Part shown: one piece after another, positions 1-6,375 of the stretch
How the letters are laid out: each line of letters starts with the position of its first letter
Numbering within the stretch: the first letter of the stretch is position 1
Source of the DNA: CAZDAM01 sp964503595
Lineage (GTDB): Bacteria; Muiribacteriota; UBA6191
DNA: 18,634 nucleotides
Assembly: GCA_964503595.1 (NCBI GenBank)
Contig: CAZDAM010000069.1
Location: 1-18,634 of the forward strand
Direction of reading: 5' to 3'
Notes under the pieces: generated by a model
Databases searched by the model: none
The model's input: the letters and a program-made list of their open reading frames with translations, nothing else
What the model was told of the DNA's origin: nothing
Program-made: the position numbers and the translations under genes

Positions 1-271
1 CTGATCACGCTCTGTTTCAGGCATCATGCTCTGGTGCATGAAAGGGGCCGGGAATAAAAACCGGGTTTCTTTATTTTTACGCAATTGCTCTAGGGAGAAA
101 TACTGGACTCCGAGGCGATTGGGGGGTGCCTGAAAGCAGTATTCCAGAAGAGCCGCCCCAGCTGAAGAGAATCACGAAACCAGGCGAGCGGTGCTTGAAA
201 TCCTTGAGGCGCCCGTACCAGGCATAGGTCATGAAGATATTGGAGAGGATCAGAAGAAGAACGGGGTTCAT
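1..271 (-). pseudogene. DUF486 (DMT-like) small membrane protein, frameshifted and cut by the window edge
   Basis: The N-terminal part (ATG at 271; an in-frame GTG at 280 is also possible) reads MNPVLLLILSNIFMTYAWYG and then ends at FSWG. This matches the start of the DUF486 family of small inner-membrane proteins of unknown function (about 110 residues). At about 150 the frame breaks in a G-rich stretch. The family's next block, ALLEYCFQAPPNRLG followed by FSLEQLR, continues in another frame. Two missing bases, or one extra base, would account for it. After QLR the sequence no longer looks like the family's last membrane helix (it reads KNKETRFLFPAPF), so the C-terminus is probably lost as well. 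The start lies about 26 bp downstream of the flavoprotein/polyferredoxin gene's stop, so the two were probably co-transcribed. The family call rests on remembered motifs. Confidence 0.6.
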
Positions 272-297
272 TCTTTCCACAGGTGACTCCCGCGCCT

Positions 298-2472
298 TCA
301 GGGGAGGCGTGTGCCCGCAATGGTGGTGTGGGAACTGCCCTTGAGCTCACCAAAGCTCAGGACATCGGTGGGGCACTCTACCACGCAGGATGAGCAGCTG
401 ACACACTGGACATCATCCATGGGCCTGCCCCGGCTGGCATAGGCCATGACATCAATCCCCTGATGACAGACTCTTGTACAGACCCCGCAGGAAATGCAGC
501 GCTCTTTCTTGGCAAAAATCCGGAAGCGGGAAAAGCGGCCAATGATGTGCATGAAGGCGGCCAGGGGGCAGAAGAAACGACACCAGAACCGTCCCCCTAA
601 AAACCAGTAAAGGCCGATCCCAAGAACCGAAGCCAGCCAGAAGTCCACCACATGTCCATAGAAGGAATAGAGTCCGTATTCCACGGTTTGAAGACCACTG
701 AACTCCAGTCCGGGAATCCACTGAATCCAGTGAATGAGGGTCAGGATGACAAGGATCAGAAAGGCGATCTGTCCCCAGTTTTCCAAGCGTTTCCAGGTAG
801 GTCCGTGGGGGGTTTTTGTACGCTGGGAATCACCCATGGTTTCAGCCAGGGCCCCACAGGAGCAAATCCAGCCGCAATAAGCTCCCTTGCCCCATTTGAG
901 GACTGCCAGGGGAATCAGGATAAAGGTCTGAACAAAACCAAATCCAAGCCAGAATACGCTTGGGTTCTCGGTCAGCCAGTTAAAAGGAAACAGGGGCCAG
1001 GCCAGAATCAGTCCGTAGATTCTCCAGGAATTCTCAGCCGTGACAATTGCGGCTTCATCCAGAAGCAGGATATGAGTCTTGAACCAGGTGGGCAGAACTT
1101 CGCTGGCATCGGCAAGAGGCAGCAGAATAACGGGCAGCAGAAACAGAGGAAAAACCTGGATCAGGGCCAGGGTCAGAGTCTGCCATTTGATGTAGGGAGT
1201 CGGACGTCTTCGGATCCTGAAAACCCCGAAAATTACCACAATAAGGGTGTAAATCAGTCCATAGATCGCAGATGGATTGAGGAACAGCCAGTCCGGCTGC
1301 CCCGGAAAAGAAAACTCCTGAAGGCTGGCAAAAATCTGTCCTTTTTTCCAGCGATAGAGAAAGTAGCAGAAGATGACAGAAGCCAGCATGGCCAGGATAC
1401 GGGTCTTTTCCCAGTCCTGGCTCAGACGGATTCCCAGTTTTCTCAGAAGGGAATGAGGAGGATCCTGGCCAATCAGAATCAGAGCGCTGCTACATTCTAG
1501 GGTCCTGTCGGACTTGAGCAGGAGATGATCCGGAGCAAACTTCCGGACTTCTTCTTTCCTAAGAATCGCGAGATGGCCCAACTCCTCCTCGCGGAGAAGT
1601 TTCTGGTGGTTTTGAGGTTTCAGTCGGGGGAAATCCTCGCCCCGGTGAATCAGGGTGACCTGGGCTTCGGTCTGGGAGCAGGCAATGGCTGCTTCGGCAG
1701 CGCTATCTCCTCCGCCAATAATGGCAAGCTTCTGGCCTTTGAAGTCCGCGGGATCGATCAGCCGGTGCAGAATGTGATCCTGCTCTTCTCCCGGAACCTG
1801 AAGACGGCGGGCAGCTCCTCCCCGACCCATAGCCAGAATGACCTGGTGGGCAAAAAGAGTCTGGCTGTCTTTGGAGCCCAGGCGCAGAAGAGGTCCATCC
1901 TTTCTGAGTCTTTCCAGATGAAAGGATTGCCAGGGTATTCCCTGGGCGAGTTCCCTCATTTCAGGAAGAAGCTCTTCCTTGGTGGTTCCATTCAGTCTGA
2001 GTCCTTCTGGCCAGGTCTGGGATTCAGGCTCCAGATAGATTGGTTTTCCCTTGGGAAAGCTCTGGATTGTGGTCATGGGGTGGGCCGATTCCAGCACCTG
2101 AAACTTGATCCCGAGCTTCTGGGCTGTGTGGGCTGCGGCGAGTCCGGCGGCTCCGAAGCCGACAATCAGGAGAGGATAGGGCTTTTCCCGGCTTCCATCT
2201 GGAAGATCATCCGTCTGGGGCAGAAGTGAGGAGGAGTGCAGGTGCTTTACAAGCCCGATTCCGGAAGAAAAAGCCATTTTCAGAAGGGGGATTCCCCTCA
2301 GATCCCCGGCAAGCCAGACACCGGGAATACTGGTTTGTCCATTTTCATCAAGGATTGGGACATTATCAGAATTTCCTGTGGGCTGATCCTTTTGCAGCCA
2401 GCGTAGAAAATCCCCGAAAACCGGAATTTTCAGGGGGAGCCGAATGATTTTCCCGGCTGGATTCATGCGCAT
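298..2472 (-). CDS. Fusion of FAD/NAD(P) oxidoreductase and NapH/CcoG-like membrane polyferredoxin
   Basis: A 724-residue protein in two halves. Residues 100-345 are a thioredoxin-reductase-like flavoprotein fold, with a dinucleotide-binding GFGAAG (105-110) and a second one, GGGDSAAE (253-260), for NAD(P). No redox CxxC is seen in this half. Residues about 357-640 hold six or more membrane helices with two CxxxC pairs (YCGWICSCG and WCRFFCPL) as in NapH/CcoG/RdxA proteins. Near the C-terminus are two 4Fe-4S motifs, C659xxC662xxC665xxxC669 and C690xxC693xxC696xxxCP. The likely role is passing electrons from NAD(P)H through FAD to membrane iron-sulfur centres; the acceptor is unknown. Oddly, the GVWLAGD motif, normally at the C-terminal end of such flavoproteins, sits at residues 51-57, before the first GxGxxG. 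No Shine-Dalgarno sequence precedes either candidate ATG (2472 or 2466), and the start overlaps the cheA-like remnant by 10 bp. Confidence 0.85.
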   Translation of the reverse strand: MRMNPAGKIIRLPLKIPVFGDFLRWLQKDQPTGNSDNVPILDENGQTSIPGVWLAGDLRGIPLLKMAFSSGIGLVKHLHSSSLLPQTDDLPDGSREKPYPLLIVGFGAAGLAAAHTAQKLGIKFQVLESAHPMTTIQSFPKGKPIYLEPESQTWPEGLRLNGTTKEELLPEMRELAQGIPWQSFHLERLRKDGPLLRLGSKDSQTLFAHQVILAMGRGGAARRLQVPGEEQDHILHRLIDPADFKGQKLAIIGGGDSAAEAAIACSQTEAQVTLIHRGEDFPRLKPQNHQKLLREEELGHLAILRKEEVRKFAPDHLLLKSDRTLECSSALILIGQDPPHSLLRKLGIRLSQDWEKTRILAMLASVIFCYFLYRWKKGQIFASLQEFSFPGQPDWLFLNPSAIYGLIYTLIVVIFGVFRIRRRPTPYIKWQTLTLALIQVFPLFLLPVILLPLADASEVLPTWFKTHILLLDEAAIVTAENSWRIYGLILAWPLFPFNWLTENPSVFWLGFGFVQTFILIPLAVLKWGKGAYCGWICSCGALAETMGDSQRTKTPHGPTWKRLENWGQIAFLILVILTLIHWIQWIPGLEFSGLQTVEYGLYSFYGHVVDFWLASVLGIGLYWFLGGRFWCRFFCPLAAFMHIIGRFSRFRIFAKKERCISCGVCTRVCHQGIDVMAYASRGRPMDDVQCVSCSSCVVECPTDVLSFGELKGSSHTTIAGTRLP

Positions 2473-3158
2473 CCCGGAAGAGGAGGGGAGATTGTGAGGG
2501 TAGTTCCAACTGTGGGGACGGACTGAACGGCGACCTTTCCGCCCAGATCCATGCTGGTCTGCCGGAGGGCATCCATGCCGACTCCTCTCCCGGAAATCCC
2601 GCTTACGGCTTCAGCGGAAGAAAAACCGGTCAGGAAAATGAATTCCGGGTTTTTCTGAGCGGTGGCTTTTTCAGCTTCTTCCTGTGTCATAAGCTCTTTT
2701 TCTGCATTCACACTGCGCATATGGGCGGGGTCCATACCCTTGCGATCTTCCTGAAATTCAAGAATCTGTTCCTTTTTTCCGATGCGGGAGGTAAAGCGGA
2801 ACTTCCTGAAGGGAGCTTTACCCTGATTTTCTCTTTCCTTGGAACCTTCAATCAGTGATCGATCCTGCTGCGGACAACATGGACCAGGACCTGCGGAAGT
2901 TCACTAGGAATCTGAGGAGCAATTCCGGTTTCATCGCCTTCCATATATAGAATGAAGCATTTTTTACTGGCGTTCGGCAAGTTCTGAAGCTGTCTGCCCA
3001 GGATTTTCAGAAAGGATGTCTTCATCCCGTTCCAGAAGATCACCAGGTTGTTCCTTAAGTTTTCTGATGGTTTCCCGCCAGGCTTCTTCCGCTTCCGCGG
3101 ATATTGCGGCCAGTTCGTCTCCATCTGCGGGCTTGCTTTCGAGAAAGACTTTACTCAT
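2463..3158 (-). pseudogene. CheA-like histidine kinase remnant with at least two frameshifts
   Basis: Three frames together give one CheA-type kinase core. Frame one starts at ATG 3158 (MSKVFLESKPADGDE) and stops after SELAERQ near 2964. Frame two carries on with ASKKCFILYMEGDET and SELPQVLVHVVRSRIDH, which is the N box of CheA (usually HLVRNAIDHG), and stops near 2852. Frame three continues with LIEGSKERENQGKAP, a decayed G1 box (EDRKGMD for DDGRGMD), then GFSSAE, SGRGVGMD (G2 box) and VGTTLTI, ending at 2463. The lengths and order fit CheA's dimerisation/ATPase region. There is no Hpt domain, no CheW-like domain and no phospho-accepting histidine. The two breaks lie near a run of A (about 2960) and near 2860. 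Residue drift in the N and G1 boxes argues for real decay rather than only sequencing error. No other chemotaxis gene is nearby. Confidence 0.75.
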
Positions 3159-3283
3159 AGTGTTTGCATCTCAAAAGTGGTGCCGGATTACATTACGAGC
3201 TACCGGCTCCCGCCATGAATGGGGAAGTCTGTTCTTTTCATTGCACTGATGAGGACTTCCTGACTATCCTTTAGGATGCATCA

Positions 3284-3292
3284 TGATATAGT
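3284..3292 (+). promoter_or_regulatory. Extended -10 promoter for the GNAT-PfkB pair
   Basis: TGATATAGT is a TGn-TATAnT extended -10 element. It lies 11 bp upstream of the ATG at 3304, with an AAGG in between. No convincing -35 box is present at the standard distance, which is normal for extended -10 promoters. The start of transcription would fall near 3298, leaving only a very short leader. Confidence 0.4.
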
Positions 3293-3303
3293 CAAGGTAG
3301 TGA

Positions 3304-3819
3304 ATGCCTATGTCTAGATTTTCAATACGACCAGGGACCCCACTTCTAGAGACCGGAATTCTCAAACTTTACCGCGCAGTATCCCGCGTTCCCGGAGGTC
3401 TGGCCCGTACAGATGATGAGATTCACCTTCCCTATGTCGAGTCATGGATGCAGAAATGCATGCTGCGTGGCCTTTGGTTGGTTGCGGAGAGGGAAGGAGA
3501 AGTGGTGGGCTCCATTCATGCCTTTCGCCCGGATCCTTCCTTGTTTGCCCATGTCTATTCAGAGCTGACCATTGCGGTTCACCCGGACTATCAGAACCAG
3601 GGTATTGGCAGGGCTTTGCTTCTGGCTTTTCTGGAAGATGTCCGGGAAAAGCATCCGGAAGTACTTCGGGTAGAGCTTGTTGCAAGGGAGAGCAATCAGA
3701 AGGCGATTGCGCTCTGTGAAAAAGTGGGATTTGTTCGGGAGGGGCGGATGATCAAAAGAATTCGTAGTATCTCGGGGGAGCTGGAAGATGATATCCCCAT
3801 GGCCTGGGTGAGAGTATGA
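3304..3819 (+). CDS. GNAT family N-acetyltransferase
   Basis: A 171-residue single-domain GNAT enzyme, which transfers an acetyl group from acetyl-CoA to an amine; the substrate is unknown. The acetyl-CoA binding motif A is clear at about residues 92-107 (HPDYQNQGIGRALL, the Q/RxxGxG/A pattern). It is followed by the usual RVELVARESNQKAIALCEKVGF, where an N-terminally acetylating or amine-acetylating GNAT keeps its conserved N and the GF of motif B. Length is typical for the family. Either ATG 3304 or ATG 3310 could be the start. The stop overlaps the start of the sugar kinase gene by 4 bp (ATGA), so the two are translationally coupled. The coupling does not reveal a shared substrate. Confidence 0.85.
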   Translation: MPMSRFSIRPGTPLLETGILKLYRAVSRVPGGLARTDDEIHLPYVESWMQKCMLRGLWLVAEREGEVVGSIHAFRPDPSLFAHVYSELTIAVHPDYQNQGIGRALLLAFLEDVREKHPEVLRVELVARESNQKAIALCEKVGFVREGRMIKRIRSISGELEDDIPMAWVRV

Positions 3820-4775
3820 AGCCGGGGAGTGTGGTCTGCTTTGGTGAAGTTCTGGCGGATTTTCACAGTCCCGAATCGGGCCCTCTGGAAGAAGCTCAAT
3901 CCTTTTACCTGACTCCGGGAGGAGCTCCGGCAAATGTGGCCGTAGGACTTGCCAGACTCGGGGTTCCATCGGCATTTGTCGGCAAGGTCGGCCAAGACTT
4001 TCTGGGGCGTTTTCTGCGTCATACCCTTGATGCTGAGGGAGTGAATACAGAATATCTTTTGGATGAGGCAGGAGCATCGACGGCCCAGGCTTTTGTCACC
4101 AATGACAGCGGAGGGGAGCGCTCCTTTGAGTTTTTGCGCAAGCCCGGCGCCGATTCCCGTCTGAGTCCTTCTGAGTTGCCCCAGGATCTGCTCAAGGATG
4201 CCAAAATGCTGGTCTTTGGCTCTTTCAGTCTGACTCTGGAGCCAACTCGGTCCACCTGTTTCGAGCTGGTTCAGAATGCCCGCAAGCGCAAGGTTCCTGT
4301 TTTCTTCGATCCCAATATCCGAATCCAGGTCTGGGATTCCGAGCTGGAGGCACGCCGGGCGATCCAGAGGGGGATCAATGTCTGCGATGTCCTCAAGGTT
4401 TCTCAGGAAGAGCTTTTATGGCTTCAGGGGGATATTCCCCAGGACCAGGCCATCCGCAATCTTCTTACCCAGGGGCCTCAGGCGGTTTTACTGACTCTTG
4501 GTGGACAGGGTGCCAAAGGATTCACGCGCTACATCCAGGCCGAGTCCGGGGCGCCGAGAGTTCAGGCTGTGGATACAACCGGGGCGGGCGACGCCTTTCT
4601 GGCGGGGTTTCTGGCCGCAGGTTGGGTTCAGGCCGGTCTTGACTGGTTCAAGGCAACGGCTCAGCTTAAGAAAATGCTGACCTTGGGCTGTCGGGTCGGG
4701 GCTCTTTGCGTGACCAGACGGGGTGCCATGCGTGCCCTGCCACGCAAGGAAGATTTAATCCAGCCTCAGGCATAA
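3816..4775 (+). CDS. PfkB family carbohydrate kinase (fructokinase-like)
   Basis: A 319-residue ribokinase/PfkB-fold cytoplasmic kinase that phosphorylates a sugar or related alcohol with ATP. It shows the opening CFGEVLADF, the sugar-binding GGAPANVAVGLARLG (about residues 32-46), the first PfkB signature around VGKVGQDFLGR, and the C-terminal signature DTTGAGDAFLAGFL beginning at D253. The second aspartate, D259, is the expected catalytic base, next to the anion-hole GAG. The pattern GGAPANVA is typical of fructokinases and KDG kinases, so fructokinase is the best guess, but the substrate cannot be fixed from sequence alone. ATG 3816 overlaps the upstream GNAT stop by 4 bp. No terminator is visible directly downstream. 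Confidence 0.88.
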   Translation: MKPGSVVCFGEVLADFHSPESGPLEEAQSFYLTPGGAPANVAVGLARLGVPSAFVGKVGQDFLGRFLRHTLDAEGVNTEYLLDEAGASTAQAFVTNDSGGERSFEFLRKPGADSRLSPSELPQDLLKDAKMLVFGSFSLTLEPTRSTCFELVQNARKRKVPVFFDPNIRIQVWDSELEARRAIQRGINVCDVLKVSQEELLWLQGDIPQDQAIRNLLTQGPQAVLLTLGGQGAKGFTRYIQAESGAPRVQAVDTTGAGDAFLAGFLAAGWVQAGLDWFKATAQLKKMLTLGCRVGALCVTRRGAMRALPRKEDLIQPQA

Positions 4776-4792
4776 AACTTTTCACAGATCTC

Positions 4793-4820
4793 TTGCCACA
4801 CGGATAGAAGTTATTAGGAT
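4793..4820 (+). promoter_or_regulatory. Putative sigma70-type promoter of the small secreted protein gene
   Basis: TTGCCA (4793-4798, five of six matches to the -35 consensus), a 16-bp spacer, then TAGGAT (4815-4820, four of six to the -10). Transcription would begin near 4827, ahead of a good Shine-Dalgarno sequence (GGAG, 4847-4850) for the ATG at 4857. Confidence 0.35.
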
Positions 4821-4856
4821 GGGCGTACTGTGCAAATTGACTGCATGGAGAAAAAC

Positions 4857-5134
4857 ATGAAACGATGGTTTGGTACGCTGACCTTATCAGCGCTCTTCTT
4901 TTCTGGCGCAAGTGCCCTGGATCTAGCAGGCATTTGGCCCAGGTCTGGCTGAACAGGGCCCTGTTCTGCTTTGACTCCGAATATGCGTTATCCGTCAAGG
5001 ATTGCCAGAAAGCCACCGAATTTCGCTCCGAGGGGCGGGAGCCCCGTCTTGAGTCCGCCGATATCGTCGCTTTCTATCGGGGGCTGGTAGAGGAAGCCCG
5101 GGCTGCTCTGGAGGACAAGTGCAGCGACTCCTGA
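4857..5134 (+). pseudogene. Small exported protein, apparently frameshifted
   Basis: A well-placed ribosome binding site (GGAG, about 6-7 nt spacing) leads into ATG 4857. It encodes a classical signal peptide: MKRWFGTL, a hydrophobic core LSALFFSGASA, and a likely cleavage site at ASA-LD. This frame stops at 4952. The neighbouring frame is open from before that point to 5134. It reads sensibly from about VWLNRALFCFDSEYALS through KDCQKATEFRS to EEARAALEDKCSDS, with three cysteines and a helical, acidic end. Joined across a one- or two-base shift between about 4920 and 4945, the two make a secreted protein of about 90 residues. I recognise no family. No canonical slippery heptamer is seen, so mutation or sequencing error is more likely than programmed frameshifting. 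A strong terminator follows, so the locus was a complete gene. Confidence 0.5.
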
Positions 5135-5202
5135 GCAGATTCAGTATGCTTCCGTCTGCGTAGCGGAATCTATCGCTGAGCTTTCAGAACAGCACCATGA
5201 CC

Positions 5203-5230
5203 AAAGCCCCGGTTGCGGGGGTTTTCTTTT
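5203..5230 (+). terminator. Rho-independent terminator
   Basis: The stem CCCCG (5207-5211) / CGGGG (5216-5220) with loop GTTG is followed by GTTTTCTTTT. It lies about 70 bp after the small secreted protein's stop and ends that transcript. Confidence 0.85.
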
Positions 5231-5610
5231 GCGATCAGGTTGTATCTCTCATTCTGCACAGAGCGCTTCCAAAGCACCGGATTCGGTATTTTTTACTAAC
5301 TCTGAAGGCGCTGACCGAAAAAAGTGCGCAAAAGTCATAAAAGCTGTTGTTTGTTTTCGTCTGTTTTTGGACCGAGCCGCTATGTGCGGAATATAAAAGC
5401 TATATCTCTTAAAAAAACCAACCCCTTTAGGCGGCAGATTCTGTCGTATAAAGCCCTGTTTTCAGAAGATATATATTTCAGAGACATTGGCTTCCAAGCC
5501 CGGAAAAACTGTTTCATACGAAGAAGCTCCGGTCTGGAAAAAGCGAGTATATTTCAACTTATTGACCTTGAGCGGTTGCTTTGGGACTTGTGAAACCCTA
5601 AATTGGTTTC
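5231..5610. other. AT-rich intergenic stretch with no supported gene
   Basis: About 380 bp between the terminator and the HAD gene. It is clearly richer in A and T than its surroundings. An 89-codon open frame (5324-5593, plus) crosses it, but its composition is unlike a normal protein, it has no ribosome binding site and it matches nothing I know. The only signals I can suggest are at its end: TTGCTT (5576-5581), a 17-bp spacer and TAAATT (5599-5604), whose hexamer ends 6 nt before the HAD start codon. Confidence 0.5.
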
Positions 5611-6258
5611 ATGCAGTGGGAATGTCTGATTTTCGATTTTGACGGGGTCATCCTGAATTCCAATGCCATTCGTATGGAAGGCTTCATTCAGATTTTCAAG
5701 GAGGAAAAGCCTGAGAATGTGGGAAAGCTTCTGGAAATGCACGCCAGACATGGTGGCGTCAGTCGTTATGCCAAAATTCGCTGGTTCTATGAAGAAGTGC
5801 TGAAGCGTCCAATTACCGATGAAAAGGTTTTCGAGCTAGCGGGGCATTTCTCGGAAATCATGCGTCGTGAACTGACGAATCCGGACTTCCTGTTTCAGGA
5901 CACTTTGGATTTTTTAAGGGTCGCTGTGGGGCACTGGCCTCTTCATATCGCTTCGGGGGCTGATGAGCAGGAGCTTTATTACCTTTGTCACGAGCTTGGT
6001 ATTGATGCCTTTTTTACTTCGATTCATGGTTCTCCTACACCAAAATCGGAGAATATTGCAGCTCTTTTAGAGGAAAGAGCTTATGTCCCGGATCAGGTTT
6101 GTCTGATTGGGGATTCTGAGGCGGACTGTCGTGCAGCCGAGACGAATGGTATCCGATTTTTTGGATACAATAATGAGCGTTTGAAGAAAATGTCCTACGC
6201 TTCCGGCTATATCAAATCCTTCCAGGATCAGGAATTTTTCCCTATCGGTCCGATTTGA
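5611..6258 (+). CDS. HAD-superfamily phosphatase (phosphoglycolate phosphatase-like)
   Basis: A 215-residue haloacid-dehalogenase fold hydrolase with a C1-type helical cap. Motif I is FDFDGVILNS (residues 8-17), with nucleophile and acid/base aspartates two apart (DFD). Motif II is the serine of ASGADEQ. Motif III is the lysine of TPKSENIA. Motif IV is GDSEADCRAA. The protein should remove phosphate from a small phosphorylated metabolite. The cap segment HARHGGVSRYAKIRWFYEEVL resembles HAD proteins often found beside nucleotide-sugar or polysaccharide genes, but no such gene adjoins it here, so the substrate stays open. No Shine-Dalgarno sequence precedes the ATG, and a -10-like TAAATT ends 6 nt before it, so a leaderless mRNA is possible. 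A terminator follows directly. Confidence 0.85.
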   Translation: MQWECLIFDFDGVILNSNAIRMEGFIQIFKEEKPENVGKLLEMHARHGGVSRYAKIRWFYEEVLKRPITDEKVFELAGHFSEIMRRELTNPDFLFQDTLDFLRVAVGHWPLHIASGADEQELYYLCHELGIDAFFTSIHGSPTPKSENIAALLEERAYVPDQVCLIGDSEADCRAAETNGIRFFGYNNERLKKMSYASGYIKSFQDQEFFPIGPI

Positions 6259-6260
6259 GC

Positions 6261-6281
6261 GCAAACCCGTGCGGGGTTTTT
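6261..6281 (+). terminator. Rho-independent terminator after the HAD gene
   Basis: AAACCC (6263-6268) pairs with GGGTTT (6274-6279) across a GTGCG loop, and the 3' arm runs into a T tract (6277-6281). It starts within a few bases of the HAD stop codon. Confidence 0.8.
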
Positions 6282-6375
6282 CGTAGCAGGATTCCTATCC
6301 TGTTTTCTTCTGTAAAAGCTGAATCTCAAATGACAAATCGGCGCTTTTTTCGGGCAATGGGTGTAGCATGATCCC

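Noticed and set aside
652..1500. Plus-strand open frame of 282 codons
   Set aside because: It lies wholly opposite the flavoprotein/polyferredoxin gene, has a Q/N/K-rich low-complexity composition and no domain pattern.
4900..4960. Programmed -1 frameshifting in the small secreted gene
   Set aside because: No X-XXY-YYZ slippery heptamer in the right frame and no clear downstream pseudoknot.
5324..5593. 89-codon open frame in the AT-rich gap
   Set aside because: No ribosome binding site, no recognisable pattern, and composition typical of non-coding AT-rich DNA.
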